Assembly: GCA_016183225.1 (NCBI GenBank)
Contig: JACPEZ010000034.1
Coordinates: 1 to 29,220, forward strand
Direction: 5' to 3'
DNA length: 29,220 nucleotides
Source of the DNA: Candidatus Daviesbacteria bacterium
GTDB lineage: Bacteria; Patescibacteriota; Microgenomatia; Daviesbacterales; UBA10151
Each line of letters begins with the position of its first letter. The first letter of the stretch is position 1. Both the position numbers and the translations under genes were made by a program. Positions 14,341 to 22,385 of this stretch are shown one piece after another. The notes below the pieces were generated by a model. That model was not told where the DNA came from, did no database searches, and saw only the letters and a program-made list of their open reading frames with translations.

Positions 14341-14733
14341 CTATCTTTTTGGAGATTGTTTTTTGGCACGGGCCTTCCCTGCATGGCCGTATTTGCGCCG
14401 TTCTTTAACCCTGGCATCCCGGGTTAGCAGTCCTGCTTTTTTTAAAAGAGGACGGTATTTTTTATCCTCAACTGCTGCCAGCGCTCTGGATATCCCATGT
14501 ATCAAAGCTCCCAGCTGGGAGGCTTTACCCCCACCTTCTACTTTAACAGAAATATTAAATTTTCCGCCAAGTTGGGTAATTTCAAACGGATGACTGTATT
14601 GCTTTTGTAAAATAGTCCCCGGAAAATACTCTGCAATAGAGCGTCCATTAACAGTCACCTGACCCTGTCCTGGCATCAACCTGACTTTAGCCAGGGCCTC
14701 TTTTCTTCTTCCAACCGTCGAAATAACATCCAT
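14341..14733 (-). CDS. rpsI: Ribosomal protein S9
   Basis: A 130-residue S9 of normal length for the small ribosomal subunit. It has VGRRKEALAKVRLMPGQGQVTVNGR at the start, the GGGKASQLGALIHGISRAL helix, LLTRDARVKERRKYGHAGKARA, and a C-terminal tail ending in SPKR, the tail that reaches tRNA in the P site. It directly follows rplM (no gap), the usual rplM-rpsI pair, here joined to the end of the alpha-type operon. Confidence 0.97.
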   Translation of the reverse strand: MDVISTVGRRKEALAKVRLMPGQGQVTVNGRSIAEYFPGTILQKQYSHPFEITQLGGKFNISVKVEGGGKASQLGALIHGISRALAAVEDKKYRPLLKKAGLLTRDARVKERRKYGHAGKARAKKQSPKR

Positions 14734-15126
14734 CTATTTTGTTTCTCCCGCAAAAACTTTTAATTTTTTAATCATAAGTCTTCCTAATTTAGTTTGAGGC
14801 AGCATGCCTTTGACTGCATGTTCAATAACATATTCCGGCTTTCGTACAATCATTTTATCAAAAGTTTCGACCCGGAGTCCCGCCGGATATCCCGAATGAC
14901 GGGTGTACACTTTATTTTGCATTTTTTTACCGGAGACTTTAATTTTAACCGCATTAGTTACTACCACATAATCTCCCGTATCTAAATACGGCACAAAATT
15001 GGCTTTATTTTTACCCATCAAAAGAGTAGCCACTTCTGTTGCCAACCTTCCCAAAATTTTGCCACTGGCATCAATGATATGTTTTTCTCTTTTGATATCT
15101 TTGGCCGATAAGACATTAGTTTTCAT
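14734..15126 (-). CDS. rplM: Ribosomal protein L13
   Basis: A 130-residue L13, slightly shorter than the usual ~142. It has IDASGKILGRLATEVATLLMGK, DTGDYVVVTNA, KVYTRHSGYPAG and VKGMLPQTKLGRLMIKKLKVFAGE. L13 is an early assembly protein of the large subunit. It overlaps rplQ by 4 bases (ATGA) and is followed without a gap by rpsI. Confidence 0.97.
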   Translation of the reverse strand: MKTNVLSAKDIKREKHIIDASGKILGRLATEVATLLMGKNKANFVPYLDTGDYVVVTNAVKIKVSGKKMQNKVYTRHSGYPAGLRVETFDKMIVRKPEYVIEHAVKGMLPQTKLGRLMIKKLKVFAGETK

Positions 15127-15398
15127 AAAAGGGTCATTTTTACCATCATCGCTCCGTCGCCTTTTCTTGGACCTAAGTTTACTATTGAAGTATAGCCTGA
15201 TGTTCGGGACCTGAACCGGGGATCTTTAGGTTTAGACTTGTTAATGATCTTATCAACTAAACCTTTAATCGCTTTAGCTTTAGCTTGGGTAGTTTGAATA
15301 CTGCCATGCAGAAATAAACTCTGCACTAAATTTTTAAAAAGTGCAGTTCGCTCATTTTTATCTCTTCCAAGGTGTTTGCCATAAACTTTATGCCTCAC
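15123..15398 (-). CDS. rplQ: Ribosomal protein L17 (short form)
   Basis: A 91-residue L17. Usual forms are 117-127. The core MRHKVYGKHLGRDKNERTAL, then FKNLVQSLFLHGSIQTTQAKAKA and a basic loop are present, and the C-terminal strand is short (GAMMVKMTLL). It starts 11 bases inside the end of rpoA, so it is probably coupled to it. The shortening fits reduced ribosomal proteins in this kind of organism. Confidence 0.95.
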   Translation of the reverse strand: MRHKVYGKHLGRDKNERTALFKNLVQSLFLHGSIQTTQAKAKAIKGLVDKIINKSKPKDPRFRSRTSGYTSIVNLGPRKGDGAMMVKMTLL

Positions 15399-16290
15399 GC
15401 AAATTAAGCCCCCTCTCCAAAAGCTTTTCCGATATCAGACTCAAGGATTTTGCTCCCAGATTTTTAGCCTTGAGCAGTTCTGTACGGGAAATATTAAGCA
15501 GCTCCTCAATAGAATTTATCTCAATAGCTTTTAGCGCGTTAGTTATTCTAACAGGCAAATCCAGTTCTTCCACAGTCATCTTTAGCGTCTCGTCCGAAAT
15601 TGCCGGAGCTGTCTCTAGCTCTTCTTCCTCATCCGGTTCATAGATTTTGCGGAAAGTGTCTGATAAAATCTTGGCTGCTTCGCTTAAAGCATCTTGCGGA
15701 GTAATTATGCCGTCAGTGGTAATTTCCAAAGTCAACTTATCAAAATTGGTTTTTCTGCCAACCCGGGTGGGATCAACCGTATAATTACAGGCAACCACCG
15801 GAGAAAATAAAGCATCAATAGCAATGACTCCAATTTCAGAGCCTTTCCTGTCTTCGGCCATAGAATATCCTCTTCCTTTTTCTGCTGTCATCTCCATACT
15901 AAGTTTAGCTTTGGAGTCGTTTAAAGTGGCAATCACCAGATCGGGGTTGACCACTTCCCCGTCTCCCTCTATCTGCAAATCTCCTGCCTTAATCTGTTTT
16001 TTGCCGACAGCTTTAACAGTCAGCTTAAGCCCTTTGTCGGAATGGATTTTAATCCTAATCTTTTTAATATTTAAGATAATTTCAATCACATCTTCCGATA
16101 TACCCTCAATGGTGGAAAACTGATGGGCCACTCCGTCAATCTTGACAGAGGTCACGGCCGAGCCCGGGAGAGAAGTCAGCAGGACTCTTCGCAGACTGTT
16201 GCCCAAGGTATGACCAAAACCGCTCTCAAGAGGCTCAAGAGTAATTTTGGCGTAATTTTCTTTGGTATTTTCCGGCTTTACTTTAAACAT
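15388..16290 (-). CDS. rpoA: RNA polymerase alpha subunit
   Basis: A 300-residue alpha subunit. The N-terminal assembly domain has LEPLESGFGHTLGNSLRRVLL and the VDPTRVGRKTNFDKL region, while an acidic linker (DEEEELE) precedes the C-terminal domain (about 235-300) with helix-hairpin-helix features NALKAIEINSIEELL and NLGAKSLSLISEKL. Alpha dimers start polymerase assembly, and the C-terminal domain contacts DNA and activators. It shares one base with the rpsD stop (start 16290) and overlaps rplQ. Confidence 0.98.
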   Translation of the reverse strand: MFKVKPENTKENYAKITLEPLESGFGHTLGNSLRRVLLTSLPGSAVTSVKIDGVAHQFSTIEGISEDVIEIILNIKKIRIKIHSDKGLKLTVKAVGKKQIKAGDLQIEGDGEVVNPDLVIATLNDSKAKLSMEMTAEKGRGYSMAEDRKGSEIGVIAIDALFSPVVACNYTVDPTRVGRKTNFDKLTLEITTDGIITPQDALSEAAKILSDTFRKIYEPDEEEELETAPAISDETLKMTVEELDLPVRITNALKAIEINSIEELLNISRTELLKAKNLGAKSLSLISEKLLERGLNLREA

Positions 16291-16868
16291 TATCTTGAAT
16301 AATACTCAACGATTAATTGTTCATCGATTGCCTGTTCCATTTCTTCCCGCCCGGGCAATCTTAAAACCTTGCCCAAAGTAGCCTTTCTTTCAAGCCACTC
16401 CGGCAAGGTTGTTGGTGTATTATCTCCTAATTTGGGTAATAATGCAATAGTTTGTCCTACTTTAACCTGACAGGAGGGGATATTGACTTTTTTACCCTCA
16501 ACTGTAACATGTCCGTGAGAAACCACTTGTCTGGCCTGGGCTCTGCTTTTGGCAAAACCCAGCCTGTACACCACATTATCAAGCCTTAATTCCAAAAGCT
16601 GCATCAAGCTTAAACCGGTTGCCCCTTTAACTTTAGCAGCTTTTTGAAAATAGCGGTTAAATTGTTTTTCCAAAATACCGTAAAATCTCTTTGCTTTTTG
16701 CTTTTCCCTAAGCTCCAAGCCATATTCCGAGACTCTTCGTCTTCTTCCCAATCCGTGTTGTCCCGGAGGAACTGCCCCTTTTCTTTCCAAGGCTTTCGCA
16801 TCCTTGGCAAAAAGAGCAATGCCTTCGCGTCTTGATAATCTTCTTTTCGGACCCGTGTACCTGGCCAT
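16290..16868 (-). CDS. rpsD: Ribosomal protein S4
   Basis: A 192-residue S4, a primary 16S rRNA binder. It starts MARYTGPKRRLSRREG, has the S4 fold LLELRLDNVVYRLGFAKSRAQARQ with VSHGHVTVEGKKVNIPS, and ends EQLIVEYYSR. There is no N-terminal zinc-binding cysteine cluster (C-minus form). It shares one base with rpsK at one end and with rpoA at the other. Confidence 0.97.
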   Translation of the reverse strand: MARYTGPKRRLSRREGIALFAKDAKALERKGAVPPGQHGLGRRRRVSEYGLELREKQKAKRFYGILEKQFNRYFQKAAKVKGATGLSLMQLLELRLDNVVYRLGFAKSRAQARQVVSHGHVTVEGKKVNIPSCQVKVGQTIALLPKLGDNTPTTLPEWLERKATLGKVLRLPGREEMEQAIDEQLIVEYYSR

Positions 16869-17290
16869 TACACTCTTCTCCTCTTTTTTGGCCTTGGACC
16901 GTTATGAGGAATAGGGGTCATATCGGCAATCATGGTAATGTTGATGCCTGCCCCTCTTAAAGCTTTAATGGTTGCATCCCTGCCGGATCCGGGGCCTTTA
17001 ATATAGACCTCGACCGCGCTCATGCCGTATCCTTTTGCTTTCTGGGCCAGCGCTTCCATGGCCGAAATAGCCGCAAAAGGGGTGGCTCTTCTGGCGCCTT
17101 TAAAACCGGCTGTGCCGGAGGTGGCCCAAGCCAGGGTATTACCGGTATTATCAGTCAAAGTCACCAGAGTATTATTAAATGTGGCAGTCACGTAAACCCT
17201 GCCGCTTTGCAGTTTTTTTTCTTCTTTTTGCCGCCTTTGGCGAGCCTCGCCTCCGGCGGGTTTTTTTACTTTTGTCTTTTGCTTGGCCAT
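16868..17290 (-). CDS. rpsK: Ribosomal protein S11
   Basis: A 140-residue S11 with a lysine- and arginine-rich N-terminal extension of about 30 residues (KVKKPAGGEARQRRQKEEKK). The core has VTATFNNTLVTLTDNTGN, GARRATPFAAISAMEALAQKA, VYIKGPGSGRDATIKALR and the terminal MTPIPHNGPRPKKRRRV. S11 sits on the small-subunit platform near the mRNA exit. The gap to rpsM is 2 bases. Confidence 0.97.
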   Translation of the reverse strand: MAKQKTKVKKPAGGEARQRRQKEEKKLQSGRVYVTATFNNTLVTLTDNTGNTLAWATSGTAGFKGARRATPFAAISAMEALAQKAKGYGMSAVEVYIKGPGSGRDATIKALRGAGINITMIADMTPIPHNGPRPKKRRRV

Positions 17291-17292
17291 AG

Positions 17293-17709
17293 TTATTTGG
17301 CAGACTCCTTACCTTTAGTTTCACCTGTTGGAGTCTGTGTTGCTTCCTTTTTAATAGCGCCTATTGTTTTTCTCTTGCCTCTTCTGGTTCTGGCATTGGA
17401 ACGGGTTCGCTGGCCTCTGGCCGGCAAACCCTTTCTGTGCCGCAGTCCCCTGAAGCTGCCAATATCTTCCAGTCTTTTGATGTTTTGTTCAATTGCCTGC
17501 CTTAAATCTCCTTCTACTTTAAACTCCTCAACAGACTTTTGTAATCTATTAACTTCTTCTTCAGTTAAATCTTTAACTCTTTTGTCCGGTGCCACTTTGG
17601 CATTCTCAATTACTTTTATCACATTAGACCTCCCTATACCAAAAATATAGGTTAATCCAATATCCACTCTTTTATTTTCCGGCAAATCAACTCCTGCAAT
17701 TCTTGCCAT
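17293..17709 (-). CDS. rpsM: Ribosomal protein S13
   Basis: A 138-residue S13. It has MARIAGVDLPENKRVDIGLT, then YIFGIGRS and the tail RGLRHRKGLPARGQRTRSNARTRRGK. About 20 extra residues (EATQTPTGETKGKESAK) follow the usual end. S13 contacts the large subunit and P-site tRNA. The gene starts 3 bases after the rpmJ stop. Confidence 0.97.
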   Translation of the reverse strand: MARIAGVDLPENKRVDIGLTYIFGIGRSNVIKVIENAKVAPDKRVKDLTEEEVNRLQKSVEEFKVEGDLRQAIEQNIKRLEDIGSFRGLRHRKGLPARGQRTRSNARTRRGKRKTIGAIKKEATQTPTGETKGKESAK

Positions 17710-17712
17710 AAT

Positions 17713-17829
17713 TTATCCTTGCCTTTGCTTGTGTCTTGGGTCGCGGGGACAGATGACATATAAAATGCCTTCCCTTTTGACCACCTTGCAAAACTTGCAT
17801 CTTGTTTTAATACTGGCTTGTACTTTCAT
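17713..17829 (-). CDS. rpmJ: Ribosomal protein L36 (zinc-binding form)
   Basis: A 38-residue frame starting ATG at 17829, read MKVQASIKTRCKFCKVV and ending DPRHKQRQG. C11, C14, C27 and H33 are the normal zinc ligands, so this is the C-plus form. L36 is the smallest large-subunit protein and typically lies between infA and rpsM, as here. The 72 bases upstream, to infA, are filled by an inverted repeat. Confidence 0.95.
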   Translation of the reverse strand: MKVQASIKTRCKFCKVVKREGILYVICPRDPRHKQRQG

Positions 17830-17833
17830 AATT

Positions 17834-17904
17834 AGTGACTAGTCGCTAGAGTCGAGAGTCAAGATTTGTTTTCCTAGACTCTAGTCACTAGACTCTTGAC
17901 TCTA
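17834..17904. repeat. Inverted GACTCTAG/CTAGAGTC repeat between infA and rpmJ
   Basis: Two ~30-base arms, 17834-17863 and 17874-17904, are built from AGTGACTAG/CTAGTCACT and GAGTC/GACTC blocks and can pair with each other imperfectly. Each arm is also partly palindromic. The right arm supplies the TAG stop codon of infA (17902-17904). A related copy lies inside recX (3187-3216). Confidence 0.65.
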
Positions 17905-18144
17905 TTTGAGCCTGAATGTAATCCTTCCTTTATCCAAATCATATCTTGGCGACATCTCCACTCTCACTCTATCTCCTTCCAACAGCCTGATATAGTGCAT
18001 CCTCATTTTACCCGAGATATGACACAAAATCACTCTGCCCAGAAGCTCTGCTACTTGAGACTTATCAATCTCCACTCTAAATAAAGTGTTGGGTAACACC
18101 TCCATAACTTTACCTTCCACTTCAATTTCATCTTTTTGCATCAT
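17902..18144 (-). CDS. infA: Translation initiation factor IF-1
   Basis: An 80-residue IF-1, slightly longer than the usual 72. The S1-like OB fold is complete: IEVEGKVMEVLPNTLFRVEI, then LLGRVILCHISGKMRMHYIRLLEGDRV and VEMSPRYDLDKGRITFRLK. IF-1 blocks the A site during initiation. The stop codon is formed by the first bases of a repeat. It is 6 bases after map. There are two ATG codons in tandem at the start, and either could be used. Confidence 0.97.
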   Translation of the reverse strand: MMQKDEIEVEGKVMEVLPNTLFRVEIDKSQVAELLGRVILCHISGKMRMHYIRLLEGDRVRVEMSPRYDLDKGRITFRLK

Positions 18145-18150
18145 AGTATT

Positions 18151-18891
18151 TTAACAAAATCCGGTTAAAATTTCCGCTTTTTCCTTTCCCACCGCCACTG
18201 TCATTTCGAAAACCGCTGCCCAGGACCGGTCTGCCGAGTAATAAGTCCAGCCATCGTGATCCAGAATTACATCCGGGGTACCCCTGGCATAGATCACCTC
18301 GATTGCCAAAGTCATACCTCGCTTCAAAAAGGCACCGGTATGTTTCACGCCAAATCCGGGTATTTCCGGCGGCTCGTGCAAACTTCTGCCAATGCCATGT
18401 CCGACCAGACTTCTCACCACATGATAGCCCGATCCCTCCACTTTAGTTTGGATAGCGTTTGATATATCTCCCACTCTGCCACCTTCAACTGCTTGGGCAA
18501 TCCCTTCGTACAAGGCTTCTTCTCCTGTTTTTAAAAATTTTTCTTTGTCTTGATCTTTGCCTAACAGTACACTCCAAGCGCAATCCGTATGCCAGCCCTT
18601 ATAAACAACTGCCAAATCTACACTGACTAAATCGCCTCTTTCAAACTTTCTCTCCGTTGGTATGCCATGCACCACCTGCTCGTTAACGGTAATACAGGTG
18701 GCAAATTTATAATTCGGTACGGTTTTATAAGACAGGTCTCCGCCTAATTTATAAATCTTCTCTCTGGCTTTTTTTTCTACCTCCAACTCGCTAACGCCAA
18801 CCTTCACTGCCTCTAACGCTTCTTTTAGAGCCGTTGCGGCAATTTTTCCGCTCTCTCTCATCAACTTTAACTCGTAGCTGTTCCTAATCAT
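18151..18891 (-). CDS. map: Type I methionine aminopeptidase
   Basis: A 246-residue enzyme that removes the starting methionine from new proteins. Metal ligands are in place: two aspartates in SVDLAVVYKGWHTDCAW, a histidine in GHGIGRSLHEPPEIPGFG, and glutamates in MTLAIEVIY and AVFEMTVAV. The substrate-side histidine is in NEQVVHGIP. An in-frame ATG also exists 9 bases earlier, but AAGGG is well spaced (9 bases) before the ATG at 18891, which I chose. The start overlaps the end of adk by 8 bases. Confidence 0.96.
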   Translation of the reverse strand: MIRNSYELKLMRESGKIAATALKEALEAVKVGVSELEVEKKAREKIYKLGGDLSYKTVPNYKFATCITVNEQVVHGIPTERKFERGDLVSVDLAVVYKGWHTDCAWSVLLGKDQDKEKFLKTGEEALYEGIAQAVEGGRVGDISNAIQTKVEGSGYHVVRSLVGHGIGRSLHEPPEIPGFGVKHTGAFLKRGMTLAIEVIYARGTPDVILDHDGWTYYSADRSWAAVFEMTVAVGKEKAEILTGFC

Positions 18892-19399
18892 TGATCGCAT
18901 CCCTTATCCGCTGTTGCACCAGATCAATGCTGCCTGTCCCGTCGATTTGTTTAAGTAACCCCAATTCCTGAAAATAATCTAAAACAGGATCTGTTTGATT
19001 ATGGTAATTTCTTAGTCTTTCGGCAATTGCATCTAGCGTGTCGTCTGCCCTGCCTCTTGCCAGCAATCTTTTAATAGCTTCATCGTCGGATAGATTTAAG
19101 TAAATTACCAGATCAAAATCCGGATTAAAAAGATTGATTTGCTCCACAGTTCTGGGATAACCGTCAAGAATAAAACCGTTTTTAAATTCTTTGTCCTTTA
19201 ATTTTTCCTTGACTATTTTGGACGTGATTTGATCATCAACCAGTTTTCCCTGATCCAAAATTTGCTTAATTTCTCCGGTCATGGCCCGAAAAATATCACC
19301 GGTAGAAATGTATTTAAGGCCCAAAAATTGGGCCAGTAACCTGCCTTGAGTTGATTTACCGGATCCTTGCGGACCTAAAAATAATATCTTTTTTATCAT
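18884..19399 (-). CDS. adk: Adenylate kinase, short form without LID domain
   Basis: A 171-residue adenylate kinase (ATP + AMP to 2 ADP). The P-loop GPQGSGKST is at 9-17, the AMP-binding region has YISTGDIFR, and FILDGYPRT is the conserved middle motif. Where long forms carry the ~40-residue LID, only a short turn is present (RLLARGRADDTLDAIAERL). It has no zinc cysteines. It is shorter than the usual 180-215. It overlaps secY by 4 bases and map by 8 bases, the normal secY-adk-map order. Confidence 0.95.
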   Translation of the reverse strand: MIKKILFLGPQGSGKSTQGRLLAQFLGLKYISTGDIFRAMTGEIKQILDQGKLVDDQITSKIVKEKLKDKEFKNGFILDGYPRTVEQINLFNPDFDLVIYLNLSDDEAIKRLLARGRADDTLDAIAERLRNYHNQTDPVLDYFQELGLLKQIDGTGSIDLVQQRIRDAIND

Positions 19400-20691
19400 A
19401 TTGGCCTTTTGCTAAACACATCGTAGCTTCGCTCAATCAGCTTGCTTTCAAACTGTTTGGCCGTATCCATAATCACCGACACCACAATCAATAGTCCGGT
19501 GCCTCCCAAAACCAGCGTGGTGATACCTGTCAGTTGCGAGGCGATAGACGGCAAAATGGCAATTAACCCCAAAAAAACAGCTCCTGCCAGAGTGACCCTG
19601 ACTAAAATGTAGTTTAAGAATCTGGCTGTAGATGTTCCCGGTCTGATGCCCGGGATAAAACCGCCGTATTTTTTTATCTCGTCTGAAACCTTGGTGGGAT
19701 TAAAAATAACCGCGGTGTAAAAAAAGGTAAACCCCACCACCAGTAAAAAATACACACTGTTGTAAACAATACTCGACGGATTAAAATTGGCTACCAAGAA
19801 TCTTCCCAAAAATGACAGTTGCGGCGAGGGAAGTTGCGCCAGATATGAACCGGCAAACGAAGGGATTAACACCAGAGAAACGGCAAAGATAATGGGGATG
19901 ACTCCGGCTTGATTTACTCTTAAAGGAAGATAGGTGGAAGCGCCGGGAGCGGACCGCCCGCCCGTAAATCTCCTGGCATACTGGACGGCGATTTGCCTTC
20001 TACCTTCATTGATAAAAACAACTGCCGCTATCACCAAAACCGCCAAGACTGCAAAAATTAAAATATTAATCAACTGTTGTTGGTCAAAGATGGTGGCTGT
20101 CTGCCCGAAAACTACCGGAATTCTGGCCACAATTCCGGCAAATATTAAAAGCGAAATGCCGTTGCCAATGCCGTATTCCGTAATCAACTCTCCCAACCAC
20201 ATCAAAAATATGGTTCCTGCGCTCATGCCGACAATGATGGCCACAATTTGAATGGGGGAAACAGCCGCCACAATCCCCTGATTTTTCAAAAGCGCAAACA
20301 TACCTATAGCTTGCAAAGCGGCCAAGGGCACGGTTAAATATCTGGTATATTGATTGATTTTCCCTCTGCCGTATTCTCCTTCTTTCGACAGGGCCTCCAG
20401 TTTTGGCCAAACCATGGTTAGAAGCTGCATGATAATTGAAGCATTAATGTAGGGATTTAGCCCCAGGGAAATAACGGAAAAATTAGCTAAAGTCCCCCCT
20501 GAAAAAATATCCAGCAGGCCCAAAAATTGGTTGGAGGCAAATAAAGCTTGCAGCGCAGCCAGATCAACTCCGGACACCGGAATATGGGCAACTATTCGAA
20601 AAATAAAAATAATGACAACTGTAATAAAGATTTTACGTCGCAGTTCCGGAATCTTAAAAGCCTTGATAATGGGAGATAAAATGTTAGTCAC
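19396..20691 (-). CDS. secY: Protein translocase subunit SecY
   Basis: A 431-residue SecY, the pore of the Sec translocon, with ten transmembrane segments. Recognisable parts are FRIVAHIPVSGVDLAAL in segment 1, the plug region with LDIFSGGTLANFSVISLGLNPYINASI, the cytoplasmic loop around RRFTGGRSAPGASTYLPLRVNQAGVIPIIFA, and GFIPGIRPGTSTARFLN. The start is GTG at 20691, overlapping the rplO stop (GTGA). The C-terminus ends with FSKRPI. Confidence 0.98.
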   Translation of the reverse strand: MTNILSPIIKAFKIPELRRKIFITVVIIFIFRIVAHIPVSGVDLAALQALFASNQFLGLLDIFSGGTLANFSVISLGLNPYINASIIMQLLTMVWPKLEALSKEGEYGRGKINQYTRYLTVPLAALQAIGMFALLKNQGIVAAVSPIQIVAIIVGMSAGTIFLMWLGELITEYGIGNGISLLIFAGIVARIPVVFGQTATIFDQQQLINILIFAVLAVLVIAAVVFINEGRRQIAVQYARRFTGGRSAPGASTYLPLRVNQAGVIPIIFAVSLVLIPSFAGSYLAQLPSPQLSFLGRFLVANFNPSSIVYNSVYFLLVVGFTFFYTAVIFNPTKVSDEIKKYGGFIPGIRPGTSTARFLNYILVRVTLAGAVFLGLIAILPSIASQLTGITTLVLGGTGLLIVVSVIMDTAKQFESKLIERSYDVFSKRPI

Positions 20692-21086
20692 TGCACTTTT
20701 CCTCCTTTTTCTTCAATTTTTGCTTTAGCGCTTTTTGAAACCGGCAGTTTAACTGTTAAAATTTTTTCCAACTGCCCCCCTCCTAAAATCTTAACGCCTG
20801 TCAATATTTCTTTTTCAGTTATAATGTTTGCTTTTACAAGTTGTTCCATATCGATAGTAGTACGGGCGGGAAAGACATTAAGCTGCGGGAGGGAAATTAT
20901 TTTGGGTTTTAAGCCGATCTTTGGATTACCCAAACCCCGTCTTAAGGGCAGTTTTTTATAAAAAGGCATACTGCCGGTAAAAGCAGCCGGAATTTTGCCG
21001 CGGGCTTTTTGACCTTTGGTACCCCGGCCGGCAGTTTTCCCTTTACCTGAACCAATGCCCCGACCCAGTCTTTTTTGTTTTTTCAT
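20688..21086 (-). CDS. rplO: Ribosomal protein L15
   Basis: A 132-residue L15, a little short of the usual ~145. It has GRGIGSGKGKTAGRGTKGQKARG at the N-terminus, FTGSMPFYKKLPLRRGLGNP in the middle and the conserved VKILGGGQLEKILTVKLP near the end. It overlaps rpsE by 4 bases (ATGA), so there is no room for rpmD (L30), which normally lies between them. Confidence 0.97.
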   Translation of the reverse strand: MKKQKRLGRGIGSGKGKTAGRGTKGQKARGKIPAAFTGSMPFYKKLPLRRGLGNPKIGLKPKIISLPQLNVFPARTTIDMEQLVKANIITEKEILTGVKILGGGQLEKILTVKLPVSKSAKAKIEEKGGKVQ

Positions 21087-21526
21087 GTATTCAGCCTTTT
21101 TAACTTTTTTAAAGCTTCCAGCGTAGCATAAACATTAGACGCCTGATTTTTGGTCCCCAAAGTTTTTGAAACAACATCGTGTATGCCGGCGGCTTCTGCC
21201 ACCACTCTAACCGCCCCTCCGGCAATCACTCCTGTTCCTTCCCGGGCCGGTTTCAATAAAACCTTGGCCGCGCCTACTTTAACAAGCACCATATGGGGGA
21301 TGGTTCTGCCTTTTAAGGGTACGTCTATCAGGTGCTTTTTGGCATAAGCGGTTGCTTTTCTCACTGCCGACTGGACATCTGCCGCCTTACCCAAACCAAC
21401 CCCCACCCGTCCTTTCCGGTCTCCTGCCACCACAATCACGGAAAGAGATCTTTTGTCTCCTCCCTTGGTTTTTTTGGAAACCCTGTTGACCTGAACAACC
21501 CTTTCAAAAAATTCCTTTTCTTCCAT
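21083..21526 (-). CDS. rpsE: Ribosomal protein S5
   Basis: A 147-residue S5, shorter than the usual ~165 at the N-terminus. It has the double-stranded RNA-binding fold FFERVVQVNRVSKKTKGG, then LSVIVVAGDRKGRVGVGLGKA, and the C-terminal part PAREGTGVIAGGAVRVVAEAAG with GTKNQASNVYATLEAL. S5 takes part in decoding accuracy. It shares one base with rplR. Confidence 0.97.
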   Translation of the reverse strand: MEEKEFFERVVQVNRVSKKTKGGDKRSLSVIVVAGDRKGRVGVGLGKAADVQSAVRKATAYAKKHLIDVPLKGRTIPHMVLVKVGAAKVLLKPAREGTGVIAGGAVRVVAEAAGIHDVVSKTLGTKNQASNVYATLEALKKLKRLNT

Positions 21527-21813
21527 TAAAATTTTAATCCTCCCTCTCTGGCGCCCTTAGCAAGCTGTGCCACTCTGCCGTGATATACAAAACCTCCCCG
21601 GTCAAAAACAACCTCTGTAATTTTTTTCTTTAACGCTTTTTTAGCCAGTTCCATACCCACATTATACGCTTTCTCCTGCTTGGTACTCTTGGTGATTTTG
21701 ATATCGGATGCAAAACAAAGTGTTTTACCCGCTGCATCATCAATTATTTGCCCGTAGATATGCCGGCTGGACTTAAACACAGAGAGTCTTGGACGAACTT
21801 GCAACTTATTCAT
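21526..21813 (-). CDS. rplR: Ribosomal protein L18 (short form)
   Basis: A 95-residue L18. Usual forms are about 117. It opens at RPRLSVFKSSRHIYGQIIDD and ends DRGGFVYHGRVAQLAKGAREGGLKF, so the core is complete, but about 20 N-terminal basic residues, part of the 5S rRNA-binding tail, are absent. No longer start is available, because the gene begins inside the rplF stop (one-base overlap). Confidence 0.96.
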   Translation of the reverse strand: MNKLQVRPRLSVFKSSRHIYGQIIDDAAGKTLCFASDIKITKSTKQEKAYNVGMELAKKALKKKITEVVFDRGGFVYHGRVAQLAKGAREGGLKF

Positions 21814-22379
21814 TATTTTCCTCCTCCAACTGCGGCTGCGCCTATTTTCCCGGCCTTGCCTACTTTTTTCCTGATATATTCACCCTCATATCTAATACCT
21901 TTACCCTTGTAAACATCCGGCACTCTGATTTTCTTTAAATTGGCTGCCACTTGCCCCACCAATTGCTTATCAATGCCGGAAACTATAATTTTGGTATTAT
22001 CAATCACTTCAAAATTGATCCCTGCCGGCGCTTCTATCTCCACCGGATGGGAAAATCCGACATTTAAAATCATTTTAGTGCCGGCTGTTTGCGCCCTAAA
22101 TCCCACCCCCACAAGCTGCAGGCTACGGCTCCACCCTTTAGTAACTCCCTCAATCATATTTGATATCAGGCTTCTTACCAATCCATGCAAGGCTTTTATT
22201 TGCTTTTGATCATTTTTCCTTTTGCAAATAATCTGTTTATCCTCCTTCTCAACGCTGATGTTTTTATCAATATCCATTTCCAAAACGCCTTTATCTCCCT
22301 TAACCACCAGGCGCTTGCCGGTTTTGGCAACCTCAACATTATCCGGTATTAAAATTGGTGCGTTCCCTATTCTACTCAT
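21813..22379 (-). CDS. rplF: Ribosomal protein L6
   Basis: A 188-residue L6 with the two repeated domains: MSRIGNAPILIPDNVEV at the start, ALHGLVRSLISNMIEGVTKGW in the centre, and the highly conserved GQVAANLKKIRVPDVYKGKG region with YEGEYIRKKVGKAG. The tail is glycine-rich. L6 lies near the factor-binding site. It begins 6 bases after the rpsH stop. Confidence 0.97.
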   Translation of the reverse strand: MSRIGNAPILIPDNVEVAKTGKRLVVKGDKGVLEMDIDKNISVEKEDKQIICKRKNDQKQIKALHGLVRSLISNMIEGVTKGWSRSLQLVGVGFRAQTAGTKMILNVGFSHPVEIEAPAGINFEVIDNTKIIVSGIDKQLVGQVAANLKKIRVPDVYKGKGIRYEGEYIRKKVGKAGKIGAAAVGGGK

Positions 22380-22385
22380 AGATGT

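Noticed and set aside
18151..18900. Start of map at the first ATG (18900)
   Set aside because: It would put the AAGG sequence only one or two bases from the start codon. The ATG at 18891 has proper spacing.
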